DNA of 56,845 nucleotides from Chlorobiota bacterium (GCA_013152655.1 JAADFW010000145.1:1-56845), one strand, 5' to 3'; numbered from the stretch's first letter, positions 41,911-52,017 are shown. A program made the numbers and translations. Notes: generated by a model from the sequence alone, not told the origin.

Positions 41911-42957
41911 CTATAAACTAACTTTAGCTCCTATAGTATGAACACCGAAAAACGGGTCAGTAAACCGATAAGAGTAATCTACAGAAAAGGTAGAGCCTTT
42001 TTCTTTATTCAATGGGATATTAACAGATGCACCAAAAGCAGGGCCTGTAAAAGCAGTTTGCCTGCTATCATCTAAAATACCCTTCTCATATATAAACCCG
42101 CCTCTTAAATCCAACATTTTCATTATAGAGAGTTCCATACCAAGGTGATATTGGTCTTTTGTAAAGGAATTACTGGTAAAATTAGCAGCAGTTGTTAAAG
42201 TTAAATTCTCTGATAAATAAAAGTCGTAAGTAGCACCTATTTTAATTAAAGATGGTAATTCAAATTCAGCTGAACGCTGTTCAACAGTCATTATCACACC
42301 TGTTGGAACAGTTCCCCTAAAAGACATTCCATCACCTTTATAACTCATTGGAGGCCCAACATTCTTTAAAGTAATTCCGAACTTAATTTGTTCTGCTTTC
42401 CCTGTAACATATTGAATACCTGCATCAAAAGCCACACCACTTGTTTTCAAGTCAGCTATGCCACCAGAAACAATTTTCATAGTCAATCCGCCATAAATAC
42501 TATTTGAAAATTCTTTTGCAAACGAAATAGAAATATTCGTGTATTGAGGATGAAATGTTCCTAAACCTCCATCAGGCAATTCAACAGTTGTAATCTCTAT
42601 TTCACCAATATCTAATGACATGATTGCTAAACTTAATACTCCAGACTCACCGACTTTCTGAGATAATCCAAATGAATTAATGTGAATATCACTTCCAACA
42701 AACCAATTTGTTCTGGCAAAAATTAATTCAGTAGAACGGGTAAATGCTGTTCCGGCCACATTCAAATAAACAGCTTCTAATCCTCTTACAGAAGCAACAT
42801 TAGCACCACCAAAACCGGATGTTCTTGCCCATGGATTTATTAATAATTCACTTGCACCTGCCTGGCCGGCTCTTTGTTCGTTGCCGGCAAATAAAGCTAT
42901 ATTGTGCATATTAAAAACAAGCAGAAAACATAGTATATTTATTATACGCTTTTTCAT
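41911..42957 (-). CDS. PorV/PorQ-family outer-membrane beta-barrel protein
   Basis: A signal peptide (MKKRIINILCFLLVF...LFAG) is followed by the family start GASELLINPWARTSGFGGANVASVRGLEAVYLNVAGTA, recognisable as PorV/PorQ (UPF0164, FadL-like). The remaining chain alternates amphipathic strands to the C-terminus FGVHTIGAKVSL. The length is 348 residues. PorV carries T9SS cargo from the translocon to the surface attachment complex, and PorQ-like members are less well known. This copy lies 55 bp behind a T9SS cargo gene and a TonB receptor gene, so it may be a dedicated partner rather than the global PorV. Confidence 0.88.
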   Translation of the reverse strand: MKKRIINILCFLLVFNMHNIALFAGNEQRAGQAGASELLINPWARTSGFGGANVASVRGLEAVYLNVAGTAFTRSTELIFARTNWFVGSDIHINSFGLSQKVGESGVLSLAIMSLDIGEIEITTVELPDGGLGTFHPQYTNISISFAKEFSNSIYGGLTMKIVSGGIADLKTSGVAFDAGIQYVTGKAEQIKFGITLKNVGPPMSYKGDGMSFRGTVPTGVIMTVEQRSAEFELPSLIKIGATYDFYLSENLTLTTAANFTSNSFTKDQYHLGMELSIMKMLDLRGGFIYEKGILDDSRQTAFTGPAFGASVNIPLNKEKGSTFSVDYSYRFTDPFFGVHTIGAKVSL

Positions 42958-43011
42958 TTTATTGTTATTTATTTATATATCAGCTTTTATTTTATTTTTA
43001 CTCTATTCTAA

Positions 43012-46000
43012 TTAAAATGCATTCAAGTCAATTGGCCTGAGAGATCCAAACCATTTAAGGATTTTCTCTCCAATCCCATCTGCATCTATATATATAATAT
43101 ATACACCACTGGCTATAGAAATTCCATAACTGTTTTTTAAGTCCCAGTCAACATAAGAAATATTATTGTCTTTCTTAAATCGTCTTACTAAAGTTCCATT
43201 AATTGTATATATTGAAATTGTACACTTTTGTGGTAAATTAGTAATTTTTACAAGATTTTCTAATTGAGAACCTTCATATTCTGAATATCCTTTATAAGGA
43301 TTTGGAACTATATTAATGTCATCTAAAGAGTTTTTAAGTTCTTCAGTATTATTAGTTATAGCAGCTATATCAGATAAATCAAATGAATATAATGGATAAT
43401 TATTGTTTTCATTATCTGATTTAGCAAACCCAAATAAATTTTTACTATAAGGTTGAGCAGTTCTAATTTTTATAGTAATATCAGACGACAAGAAATCAAA
43501 ATTTGGATTAGTATAAGGAATAGCACACCACATAGGGTTTTGCCAAACATGTACTTTATCTAAAGAAACACCACTGGTTAAAGATTTATAGATATATTTT
43601 CCTTCATCATATGCTGGCATATAAATAGAAGTATCATTTACTCCAGAAGAATTAACTCTTATTTTTTCATTATGCCCCATTACATAAATATAATGTTTAC
43701 CACCTAACAAAGGAAATCCACTATTTCCGCCTGTTAAAAAAAACAATAAATCATTAAGATCAGCAGTAGGATTAAACATCATATCCCTTCCATTTTGTCC
43801 AAGTAACCAAGAGTCTTCCCCAAACATCATATTTAAACGTTCTCCGGTAGCTATATCAATGGCATAACCCGGAAACCAACTCATTCCATGCGTTCCACTA
43901 TTATCAGGATTTCCGTCTTTATCAACTGAAGGAGCACTTCTTAAATCAAATTTTGCTGCATGCCCTTCTGACAATACAGAATTTTCAGCCATTTCAATTA
44001 CAGGGCATCTTGTCCATTTATCTTTATCGCTTGTAATTACAAGATCAATACTAGACAGCCTGTAATCTTTAAAATTTATAGCAGAAGCCGGATTAGCAGA
44101 TTTCCATACAGGCCCGTATTTATCACTTGAAGCAACAGCATAAGGAGCCCACCTCCCGTCAATAATTTTTTCGTAATATGCATCAGGGTCTTTTCCTCCG
44201 TAGTCTTCTACACCACTACCAGTTTGCGATCCTGAACGTATCCAATTTAACGGCGAAGAACCGTCAATGTCGGGGAAAAAATCTAACCAGGGGCTTCCCG
44301 GATTCTCATATTCCATTGAAGATGAAATAATTCCATTCTTTTTACTAACCAAAAAATTACCATTGTCAAGCTGGAAATACTGCGATTTCCCCCCTGGAAA
44401 CTGAACCTGGTCAATACTAACAGATATACCCCATTCCGGTATTAATTGTTCATTTTGATATCTTATCCATGACTCCGAAAACACGGTATCATCAAAAGTA
44501 TTACTCTCATTATCTCTTTTTAAAAGCATCCATTTTGTATCTAATATTAATCCGTATAAATTAATATTCGCACTATCTGAATTTGAATAATGATTGGGCT
44601 TAATTAAAGATGAATCAGGAGAAAACGCTAATATAAAATCTGCATCCGGTACATTTAACGGATCGATAACTTTTACAGTTACCGGGCCATGCCCATTCAT
44701 GTATGTTGGCGAAGGATCTTTCCAGGGAGAACCACTCATTATTTTATCAAGAGACTCCTGAGTTAATTCCAACTCATTGTATGCATTTCCTTTTCCCTCT
44801 ATTTGAACAATTTTAGGGCCGTCACCGTAATCAGATTGTATTGTTGTTCCTCCCTGAAGTGAATTAACCGGATGTGGAATCACTTCCTGAACCTGTATTG
44901 CTCCTTCTGCCCCTTTTCTACTGGCTAAATAAGGCTTCTTTTGTCCGTTTATAGTCAAAGGATCATTTTGATCATAGTGTAAAAAGTCATTATATGCATA
45001 CGCTATGGCTACATAATAGTACTTTTTATAATTTACCAATTGCCTGCTACTTGAAGCAAAATAATCATCAGTAACTGTAAAAGTATGAACTATGCCATCA
45101 TTAGCACCATTTACTTCTTCAACAGGAATATTTGCTCCTAATACATCATCCCATTCATAATTAACTAATTGCGAAACACCATCTTTTATATCACACTGAA
45201 AAATTAAACGAGCTAAATCAGGACTATGTATGTCTGTAATAGAAACTGTAGCATCCTTTAATTGAAATACCTGATATCCCTGAAATCTGTAATTTACGTC
45301 GCAATCTAATATTACATCAGGATTATCAGGATCTGTAGGACAAATAATAAATGGGTCTCTATCAGCATATTGTTCTAAATAGTTATTCGAATTTGGGTTA
45401 TTTGATATTTGAAAAATTATTTTCCCATCTAATTCTATTACAGAAACATCTGGTGCATCAGGCCCGTCAATTACTTTAAAACAATTCTCAAATAATCTTT
45501 GGGCTTTATCATCAGCACGTTGTACCTGAATTACAGATGAAAAAGGAGTTCCTGATTGTGCCCTTGCCCAAACAGCACCCAACGTTATATCGTTTACAGC
45601 ACCTGGTTCTAAAATAAAAGGGCCGGCAGATTGCACAAAACGTCTATCGCCGGGAGTATTTCCCTCATTTTGTTCAGACCATGCACTTGGTTGAGGAATT
45701 CCTGAAGTACCCCATCCACATGGGTCTGTATCATTTGGAAACATAAAATTAGCTGAAGGGCCACCGGACTTATAACCAGTACCTCCGTATTGCATTACAT
45801 TTCCATCTTTCCATATTCCTTTCAAGTAATTATAATGATCAAGAGCTGTAACCGGATCACTTGTAGCGTCAGCTCCACCATTATTAAAATACAAATAGCG
45901 GCGCATGCCCCAACGTTCATTATCAACTCTTGCATCGCCAAAATTTAATCCATTAATATTTCCATTAAAAATATCTGAAGCTCCTCTTAATACAATAGGA

Positions 46001-47187
46001 GCATCATCTGCATCATATTCTTTTCCATACCCGTTTGAACAGTCTAAATTATTATTTGCATCCCAATTTCTTAAATTATCCAATCCATCAGGATCCTGAT
46101 AAGGCCCTTCAAAAAAATCTATTCCAATGGCAGGAGGGTTTTTCCCATAAGTGTTTCCATTTCCATCTCCATCCGTGGCTTCACCATTATATAAGTAACC
46201 TAATCCTTTGTTTACATCACATCCCACATAATCATCATACGGATCTCCCAAATCAGCATCTGTCCATACTCCAAAATAAGTATCTGTTAAAGTAAATGTT
46301 GAACGGTTAATAATTTCATAATTATAAAAGGTCATATTATTTAATTCATCATTAGTTGAAAAAGCAAAAGCCTGAGCTCTAAATTCCATGCCAATTGCTG
46401 CTGCACCGGTTGTATGAGTATGAATATTCCCTTTGTCGTTATAAACCCACCATAATGTCTTATCTCCAAATAAACGAACCACTCTGTCTTCAACAGAAGT
46501 ACCACATTTTTCTTTTCCGTCTAAATCGTAGTACGGATAATCCCCCTCTCGCGGATTGTAAAATCCATCGCCATTAACATCCCAGAAAGGTGCCAGATAT
46601 TGAGCATAGCCATTCGCCATATCACCATTTCCCGGCCAGTTTAGAATAACATCCGGTATGGAGTAATTAGGAAAATCATTAGCTCTGGTGTTGGCATCTG
46701 CATTTGACCATGCTCTGAATTTAGCAACCTGTTGCCTGGTTATAACAAAATGCTTATCGTAAGCCACACAAACATCAGGTGTAACACTGGCAATTCCTTC
46801 TCCTTCGGTAATTAAAGGCCCCGGCCAAAAATCATATCCATTAGTTCTATATTTTATAGCAGCAAGCCTTAATTGCCCATTAATATCAACTCCACCAACC
46901 CAAATAGCACCTGCAAAAAGAGAATTTTTTCCTGAACCTTTAGGAACCTCATATCTGGGATCACCATTACCATCCCACCACATATCACCACCAGTCATAA
47001 TTAATGTCCTCACATTATTCAAATCCAGTTCAGTCATTGCAGAAGGCGGAATACAACCAGCTGTAGCTGATTTTACAGTATTTCCTGATTTTGTAGATTT
47101 GCTTTTTAATGGTTGTTCACCATAACTAACAAATGCTATTACAAATGCTAATAAAAACGTAAATGAAAGCTTTTTTAGATTTTTCAT
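43012..47187 (-). CDS. Giant secreted protein with type IX secretion C-terminal sorting domain
   Basis: A 1391-residue protein with a signal peptide (MKNLKKLSFTFLLAFVIAF) and a type A-like T9SS sorting domain over the last ~85 residues: NIVPNPYKGYSEYEGS, KCTISIYTINGTLVRRF and YGISIASGVYIIYID. The chain then ends KWFGSLRPIDLNAF, longer than the usual Lys-rich end. The middle is rich in Asp, Gly, Asn and aromatic residues, with calcium-loop-like stretches such as DGDGNGNTYG and DVNGDGFYNPREGD and beta-sandwich-like repeats. No enzyme motif was found. It lies 37 bp after the TonB receptor gene and 55 bp before the PorV-like gene. Confidence 0.85.
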   Translation of the reverse strand: MKNLKKLSFTFLLAFVIAFVSYGEQPLKSKSTKSGNTVKSATAGCIPPSAMTELDLNNVRTLIMTGGDMWWDGNGDPRYEVPKGSGKNSLFAGAIWVGGVDINGQLRLAAIKYRTNGYDFWPGPLITEGEGIASVTPDVCVAYDKHFVITRQQVAKFRAWSNADANTRANDFPNYSIPDVILNWPGNGDMANGYAQYLAPFWDVNGDGFYNPREGDYPYYDLDGKEKCGTSVEDRVVRLFGDKTLWWVYNDKGNIHTHTTGAAAIGMEFRAQAFAFSTNDELNNMTFYNYEIINRSTFTLTDTYFGVWTDADLGDPYDDYVGCDVNKGLGYLYNGEATDGDGNGNTYGKNPPAIGIDFFEGPYQDPDGLDNLRNWDANNNLDCSNGYGKEYDADDAPIVLRGASDIFNGNINGLNFGDARVDNERWGMRRYLYFNNGGADATSDPVTALDHYNYLKGIWKDGNVMQYGGTGYKSGGPSANFMFPNDTDPCGWGTSGIPQPSAWSEQNEGNTPGDRRFVQSAGPFILEPGAVNDITLGAVWARAQSGTPFSSVIQVQRADDKAQRLFENCFKVIDGPDAPDVSVIELDGKIIFQISNNPNSNNYLEQYADRDPFIICPTDPDNPDVILDCDVNYRFQGYQVFQLKDATVSITDIHSPDLARLIFQCDIKDGVSQLVNYEWDDVLGANIPVEEVNGANDGIVHTFTVTDDYFASSSRQLVNYKKYYYVAIAYAYNDFLHYDQNDPLTINGQKKPYLASRKGAEGAIQVQEVIPHPVNSLQGGTTIQSDYGDGPKIVQIEGKGNAYNELELTQESLDKIMSGSPWKDPSPTYMNGHGPVTVKVIDPLNVPDADFILAFSPDSSLIKPNHYSNSDSANINLYGLILDTKWMLLKRDNESNTFDDTVFSESWIRYQNEQLIPEWGISVSIDQVQFPGGKSQYFQLDNGNFLVSKKNGIISSSMEYENPGSPWLDFFPDIDGSSPLNWIRSGSQTGSGVEDYGGKDPDAYYEKIIDGRWAPYAVASSDKYGPVWKSANPASAINFKDYRLSSIDLVITSDKDKWTRCPVIEMAENSVLSEGHAAKFDLRSAPSVDKDGNPDNSGTHGMSWFPGYAIDIATGERLNMMFGEDSWLLGQNGRDMMFNPTADLNDLLFFLTGGNSGFPLLGGKHYIYVMGHNEKIRVNSSGVNDTSIYMPAYDEGKYIYKSLTSGVSLDKVHVWQNPMWCAIPYTNPNFDFLSSDITIKIRTAQPYSKNLFGFAKSDNENNNYPLYSFDLSDIAAITNNTEELKNSLDDINIVPNPYKGYSEYEGSQLENLVKITNLPQKCTISIYTINGTLVRRFKKDNNISYVDWDLKNSYGISIASGVYIIYIDADGIGEKILKWFGSLRPIDLNAF

Positions 47188-47223
47188 TTGAATATTTCTT
47201 AATATTTATTCTTATTTACTTAA

Positions 47224-50200
47224 TTAAAAATTTAACTGAATACCTAATTGCATTCTTCTGGGTAAACTATACCGCTGTGGTGCATTCATTGCCATTGTAT
47301 AATAATTTCGATAAGCAGTTTCATCTATTTGATCTCCTATTATACTCTGATATCCGGAAAAATTTAAATATCCATCATCATCCGGATTACCGGTTGTTTC
47401 AAATACGTCACGAATGTTAATCGTATTCAGAAGGTTTGAAACATCGAGATAAACTGTGAGGTATCCGGATTTTTTATTTGCATCATCTCCTTTACCCCAA
47501 TTCAACATAATATCTTTATCAAGACGCATGTTAATAGTAGTTCTCCATGGTTTTGTCGAGCCATTTATTGAACCAATTAAATAATTGCTTTGTTGTTCTC
47601 TTTTGCTGTAAGGTGTTCCTGACCCTGAATTAACAATAAAATTGACACCTGTATTTGCCAGAATATCCATTCCAAACCATTTTGGCCCATTGTATGCTTT
47701 TCCATCACCAAAACGATAATCAGCAACTATAGTAATAGCATGGCGCTGATCAAAATTAAATGGCAATAAGGTTCTAAGGTTAGGTTGGTCTGTACGTAAT
47801 AAGTTTCGTGCCGTATTTGGGTCAGAGCCCGTACCATTTGCAAATTGTAAAGTATATGCAGCACGCAAACTAATATTTCCAGTCCTTCTTAAATCAAAAG
47901 TAATTGTTATTCCTTTAACTGTACCAAAATCAATATTTCCATAAGTAAAATACTTAATAGGATAAGCACCATTCATAACAATAACTTGTGTCATATTTCT
48001 CATCTCGCGATAAAAAGCTGAAAGTTTTAAAGAAGAAGAATTTGTAAGTTTTTGTTGAAAACCCAGTTCATAATCTATTGTTTTTTCAGGCTTTAAGTTT
48101 GGATTATTAATAAAGTTACTTCCTCTGGTATATATGAAAAGATAATCAATAGGGTTCATTATCACCTGATTTGTTGGCCTTTTAGATAAAACATCGTAAT
48201 GAGCAAAAAATAATGCCACATCTGATATTGGGAAAGAAAATGATATTCTCGGCATTACAGTTACCTGAGGTTCATAATCTTTAAAAGCCGAAGCATTTAA
48301 CGCTTGTCCGGGGTTTTCAAGATAAGGCGCAACATTTCCTGTAGCAGCATTAATTATTGATGGATCATTAATTTCAGCTCCGGTTGCATCATACCAAACC
48401 ATGTCATTTCGAAATCCTTTAATTTTCGTAGGGCTTTCTGAATTGTCAACATAAACAACATAGTCATCACCAATGTTCTCCGGAATTTTACCAAGGTAAT
48501 AAGCAGAATTAGGATCTTTTATTTGTCCTGCTGTTTTACTCTCGTATAACAAGAATGGGTCTTTAAGTACCATTTGATTGGCATCAAAGCGGTCAACCCT
48601 AAGGCCCACATTGAAAATTAAATCGTTAAAAGCAAATTTATCTTGAACATATGCAGCTACATAATTTGGCATAAATGGTGCTTTTTTACGACTATATCTA
48701 ACATTTCCAACTTCATCAGTAAAAGTTTCTGTGAAAAAATCTTCAAAACTCGGAGTCCCTTTTATTTTTTTTCCATGATGATCGTAACCATAATAATTTA
48801 CATAAGAATTACCACTATTAAATAATTCATCAGCGCTAAAATAATCAACAGAGAAATTAGAAACATCATAAGAGTCAATATCAATCCAGGTTGTACTTTC
48901 AAGGGTTTCACTTTCATCTAATTGTCCTGTTTCAATAAGGTGTTTTCTAAAACGAACATCGAACAAAGACTGTGCATTTCCATTATATAATCTATCATAA
49001 GAAATTGTATCCTGAAATACGCCGGCAGCATCATATACCGGATTAGGCTTACTATAGTCAAGCTCTAATATATGGTTATTCATTAAGTCTCTTGCTAACG
49101 TCCATAAACCTACCGGAGAAACTGAGTACCAACGATCCTCTCTTTGTTCAAATTCAAAGCCCACAGACAATTCATGGTTTTTTATATCAGCAGCTCCGGA
49201 TGCAGAAATTCTAAATTGTGTGTTATCCCATTTAAAGTAACCATCATACTGTTCGCCGGGGGCACTAAATAATTGGTAAATTGAAGGAGGGGCTTGTCCG
49301 TTAAGAATACCTCCTGCATTTTCAATATTTACAAAATTTGCATATTGTCCATAAAAGTTATTATCGTACAACTCATAATATCGTTTAGTGTACCATGCAA
49401 TTTCAGGATTTATATCAGAAGCTTCAAATTCAACCAAAGTATCCTTAAATCCATTATGCAATCTTCCGTAATAGGGCAATCCTGCATTTTGAGCAACGGT
49501 ATCGACTAAATAATTAATTGTATATGAATTAATCTTATGGGTTGTAAATTTCCCCACATAACCATATTGGAACAATCTGTCTTTATGGGTATCGTCTTGT
49601 TGTAATCCTAAATCTTTAGAATAGTCAGCTTGAATTGAATAATATACATTTTTTATTATAGAATTAGATTCTTCACTTGCATTTGAATTAAATTTTTGAG
49701 TAAATCGTAAAAAAGTTCGCCATGTTGTCCTAATTCGCTGAGGGTTATTTTCTGAATTAAATAAAGCATTTTGCCATCCTCTATTTCCGGCAGGGTCAAA
49801 GTTCATATTTCCTCTGCTAAATGTATAATCGTGCCTGTTTGAGTAATCAAGGTTTCCTCCAAGTGTAATATTTATATTTTTAGTTGGCTGAAAATCAAAT
49901 TTCGCTGCCATATTAACTCCGTATTTACCAACATTTTGTCGGTATTTTATTTTTTCGAATGCATCCTTTTGTAAATAATCAGCAGTTTGAGTAGTTACTA
50001 ATCCTGTACTAGAACCAATTATAGGATTTTGAACTATACTATCATACATATCATCCTTTACTTTCCAATTTCCAATTGCAGAAGGATTGTCATCCTTCAC
50101 ATACGTAAATTCTGTTGATATGAAAAATCCTGCTACTGGTTTTTTAACAATTTTAGTAGAATCATTATAATCAGGAACCTTTTTAGAAAACATTGGCCCG

Positions 50201-50961
50201 CTTAAATTAAAACCAAATAAATTATCGCTATACGGATCAAGCAAATGAGAAGTATAAACTTCCATACCGCCAAATAAAGTTTTAGATGGCCCTTTAGTAG
50301 TAATACTTACAATTCCTCCCGTTGCATCACCATATTTTGCTGCCAAACCTCCAGTAACCATTGTTACTTGCTCAATTGCAGCCTTAGGTATATTGTTACT
50401 ACCACGAACTTTTACACCATCAATGTAATAAACCGTTGCTTCTTCTCTTGCACCCCGAACACTCTTAATTTCACCATCTTCAGTATATACACCACCAACA
50501 GTAGAAGCAACCGATTCAGCTGATCGGCCAGACATTTTTGCAATTTCCTCAGAAGTTACAGTACCTCCGGTTTGGGTATTATCTTTATCAATAAGAGGTA
50601 CTTTATAACCTATAACCTTAACTTCTTCAATTTCTTGAGTTGAAGCTGTCATTTTCAGGTCAACAAAAGTAAACTTATCAGCTTTTATTACTACACCGGT
50701 CATTTCAAGGTGTGTATATCCAACAAAAGAAGCTTTTACCGTATATTTTCCGGCAGGAATAGGTTTAATAGTATAATTTCCATCAAAATCGGAAATTCCT
50801 CCCCCCATTTGATTTCCATTTAATTCAACTACAACATTAGCAAATGGAATTGGTTCTCCAGTAGCATCATCAGAAATTTTCCCTTTTAATGCTCCTGTTT
50901 GAGCAAATATACCAAGCGAAAATAATAATGCAAACGAAACAAGAAGTGTTTTTCGCAACAT
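47224..50961 (-). CDS. TonB-dependent outer-membrane receptor with carboxypeptidase-like regulatory domain
   Basis: A signal peptide (MLRKTLLVSFALLFSLGIFAQ) precedes a CarboxypepD_reg-like beta-sandwich (residues ~22-105: GALKGKISDDATGEPIPFANVVVELNG). The plug domain follows (about 125-225, with SAESVASTVGGVYTEDGEIKSVRGAREEATVYYIDGVKV and GGLAAKYGDATGGIVSITTKG), then a 22-strand-type barrel ending in LQLGIQLNF-like residues with a terminal Phe. The length of 1245 residues is large for the class. It is not SusC-like by context, as no SusD follows. It leads the three-gene operon, and a promoter lies 43-75 bp upstream. Confidence 0.93.
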   Translation of the reverse strand: MLRKTLLVSFALLFSLGIFAQTGALKGKISDDATGEPIPFANVVVELNGNQMGGGISDFDGNYTIKPIPAGKYTVKASFVGYTHLEMTGVVIKADKFTFVDLKMTASTQEIEEVKVIGYKVPLIDKDNTQTGGTVTSEEIAKMSGRSAESVASTVGGVYTEDGEIKSVRGAREEATVYYIDGVKVRGSNNIPKAAIEQVTMVTGGLAAKYGDATGGIVSITTKGPSKTLFGGMEVYTSHLLDPYSDNLFGFNLSGPMFSKKVPDYNDSTKIVKKPVAGFFISTEFTYVKDDNPSAIGNWKVKDDMYDSIVQNPIIGSSTGLVTTQTADYLQKDAFEKIKYRQNVGKYGVNMAAKFDFQPTKNINITLGGNLDYSNRHDYTFSRGNMNFDPAGNRGWQNALFNSENNPQRIRTTWRTFLRFTQKFNSNASEESNSIIKNVYYSIQADYSKDLGLQQDDTHKDRLFQYGYVGKFTTHKINSYTINYLVDTVAQNAGLPYYGRLHNGFKDTLVEFEASDINPEIAWYTKRYYELYDNNFYGQYANFVNIENAGGILNGQAPPSIYQLFSAPGEQYDGYFKWDNTQFRISASGAADIKNHELSVGFEFEQREDRWYSVSPVGLWTLARDLMNNHILELDYSKPNPVYDAAGVFQDTISYDRLYNGNAQSLFDVRFRKHLIETGQLDESETLESTTWIDIDSYDVSNFSVDYFSADELFNSGNSYVNYYGYDHHGKKIKGTPSFEDFFTETFTDEVGNVRYSRKKAPFMPNYVAAYVQDKFAFNDLIFNVGLRVDRFDANQMVLKDPFLLYESKTAGQIKDPNSAYYLGKIPENIGDDYVVYVDNSESPTKIKGFRNDMVWYDATGAEINDPSIINAATGNVAPYLENPGQALNASAFKDYEPQVTVMPRISFSFPISDVALFFAHYDVLSKRPTNQVIMNPIDYLFIYTRGSNFINNPNLKPEKTIDYELGFQQKLTNSSSLKLSAFYREMRNMTQVIVMNGAYPIKYFTYGNIDFGTVKGITITFDLRRTGNISLRAAYTLQFANGTGSDPNTARNLLRTDQPNLRTLLPFNFDQRHAITIVADYRFGDGKAYNGPKWFGMDILANTGVNFIVNSGSGTPYSKREQQSNYLIGSINGSTKPWRTTINMRLDKDIMLNWGKGDDANKKSGYLTVYLDVSNLLNTINIRDVFETTGNPDDDGYLNFSGYQSIIGDQIDETAYRNYYTMAMNAPQRYSLPRRMQLGIQLNF

Positions 50962-51003
50962 AGTCTTATTATTATTTAGATAGATCGTATTTTTAAAAAG
51001 TTG

Positions 51004-51036
51004 TAAATATATGTAATATGATACAATATTGCCAAA
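51004..51036 (-). promoter_or_regulatory. Promoter of the receptor/T9SS/PorV operon (TTTG-N21-TATATTTA)
   Basis: On the minus strand TTTG (51033-51036) and TATATTTA (51004-51011) are 21 bp apart, one mismatch from the TAnnTTTG element. The same TATATTTACAA string occurs before marR. Transcription would begin near 50996, giving a leader of about 35 nt. Confidence 0.5.
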
Positions 51037-51070
51037 TTTTACACGTTAAAATATATTTTTTAAGCCTAAT

Positions 51071-51457
51071 TTAGAATTGTTTTCTGTTTATAATCTCAGA
51101 GTATATTATTGCATTTTTTAAATCAAATTCAATTCCTGCGTCCTCTTCGTTTAAAATAATATCAAAATCTTTTATTGGTGTTTTATCAGGTATTACATCT
51201 TCTCCTTCAATAAAAACAGGCTCGGTTTTTTTTGTTTCTATTTCTACTTTTTCTTCATACTCAGTTGTTGGTTCAGGGGTATTTTCAACCATATTTGAAA
51301 TACCTGACTGAAGAACATCCATGAAATTAAACGGTTTTTTTTGTTCACTACTTCCTGTAATATTTTGTGTTGGTTTTTTCTTCTTTTTAAGAGCTGAAGC
51401 GATGATTATTATGGCACTTATTACAATATATAAAATGCTTTCCCAATTTTTATCCAT
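51071..51457 (-). CDS. Small single-pass membrane protein, function unknown
   Basis: Not recognised. There are 128 residues: one N-terminal membrane segment (ESILYIVISAIIIIASAL), a run of five Lys (KKKKK) that should stay in the cytoplasm, then a polar Glu/Thr/Pro-rich region (PEPTTEYEEKVEIETKKTEP) and the end EFDLKNAIIYSEIINRKQF. Similar short N-anchored acidic proteins are common in Bacteroidota and uncharacterised. It lies 41 bp downstream of the basic protein gene at 51499 and 109 bp before the receptor operon, from which a promoter separates it. Confidence 0.65.
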   Translation of the reverse strand: MDKNWESILYIVISAIIIIASALKKKKKPTQNITGSSEQKKPFNFMDVLQSGISNMVENTPEPTTEYEEKVEIETKKTEPVFIEGEDVIPDKTPIKDFDIILNEEDAGIEFDLKNAIIYSEIINRKQF

Positions 51458-51498
51458 AGCTTAATATTATAAATGTTTTGAAAAGTAAAAATACAATT

Positions 51499-52017
51499 TT
51501 AATTATTGTTATTATCAATGATATAACTTTTTCTTCTTTTATTAATTCTATTAGTATTGTTAAAGACTCCTTCAATTTTACTAAATCCTTTTTTAAATTG
51601 AATTTTTGATTGTATTACCGTGCTTTTAATTTTCAACTTCATATACTTATAAATTCTTTGATGTAAATATTCTGTCGGTTTGTTCTGATTAATTCTTTTT
51701 GCCGATTTTTGCAAATTCTTCATTCTTTTTCGTGTAGCTTTAGTCTGAATTTTTTTTATTTTTTTTCTATTAGCCTTCCTGTCTGCTCTTTGTTGTTTTT
51801 TTATTGCTTTATACTCTTTATGTTCTTTTTTCAACTGCGAAAGGTTATTTAACTTATATGCTAATCCTATTTTCCCACTTTTTTTTATTTTACCATTATC
51901 AATAGAATATTTTTGACTATACAAAGCATTATAATTGAATAGTAAAAACGATATTAAAAATACTAATTTTACAATTTGTATATTTATAATAAGTAATATT
52001 GTATGAAAAGAATTCAT
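51499..52017 (-). CDS. Secreted Lys/Arg-rich protein, function unknown
   Basis: Not recognised. An N-terminal hydrophobic signal of about 30 residues (LVFLISFLLFNYNALYSQ) is followed by a strongly basic region: KKQQRADRKANRKKIKKIQTKATRKRMKNLQKSAKR. Further basic helices and the tail SYIIDNNNN follow. A charge this high suggests binding to nucleic acid, LPS or another polyanion outside the cytoplasm, but that is inference. The ATG at 52017 overlaps the start of the divergent gene at 52003 by 15 bp. No later ATG before the basic core would keep the signal, though a non-ATG start is possible. Confidence 0.6.
   Translation of the reverse strand: MNSFHTILLIINIQIVKLVFLISFLLFNYNALYSQKYSIDNGKIKKSGKIGLAYKLNNLSQLKKEHKEYKAIKKQQRADRKANRKKIKKIQTKATRKRMKNLQKSAKRINQNKPTEYLHQRIYKYMKLKIKSTVIQSKIQFKKGFSKIEGVFNNTNRINKRRKSYIIDNNNN

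Noticed and set aside
45905-46577. Plus-strand ORFs inside the T9SS cargo gene
   Set aside because: Antisense shadows of a well-supported large gene; His/Leu-rich compositions without domains.
47224-50961. SusC of a polysaccharide utilisation locus
   Set aside because: No SusD-like lipoprotein or carbohydrate-active enzyme is nearby; the partners are a T9SS cargo and a PorV-like barrel.
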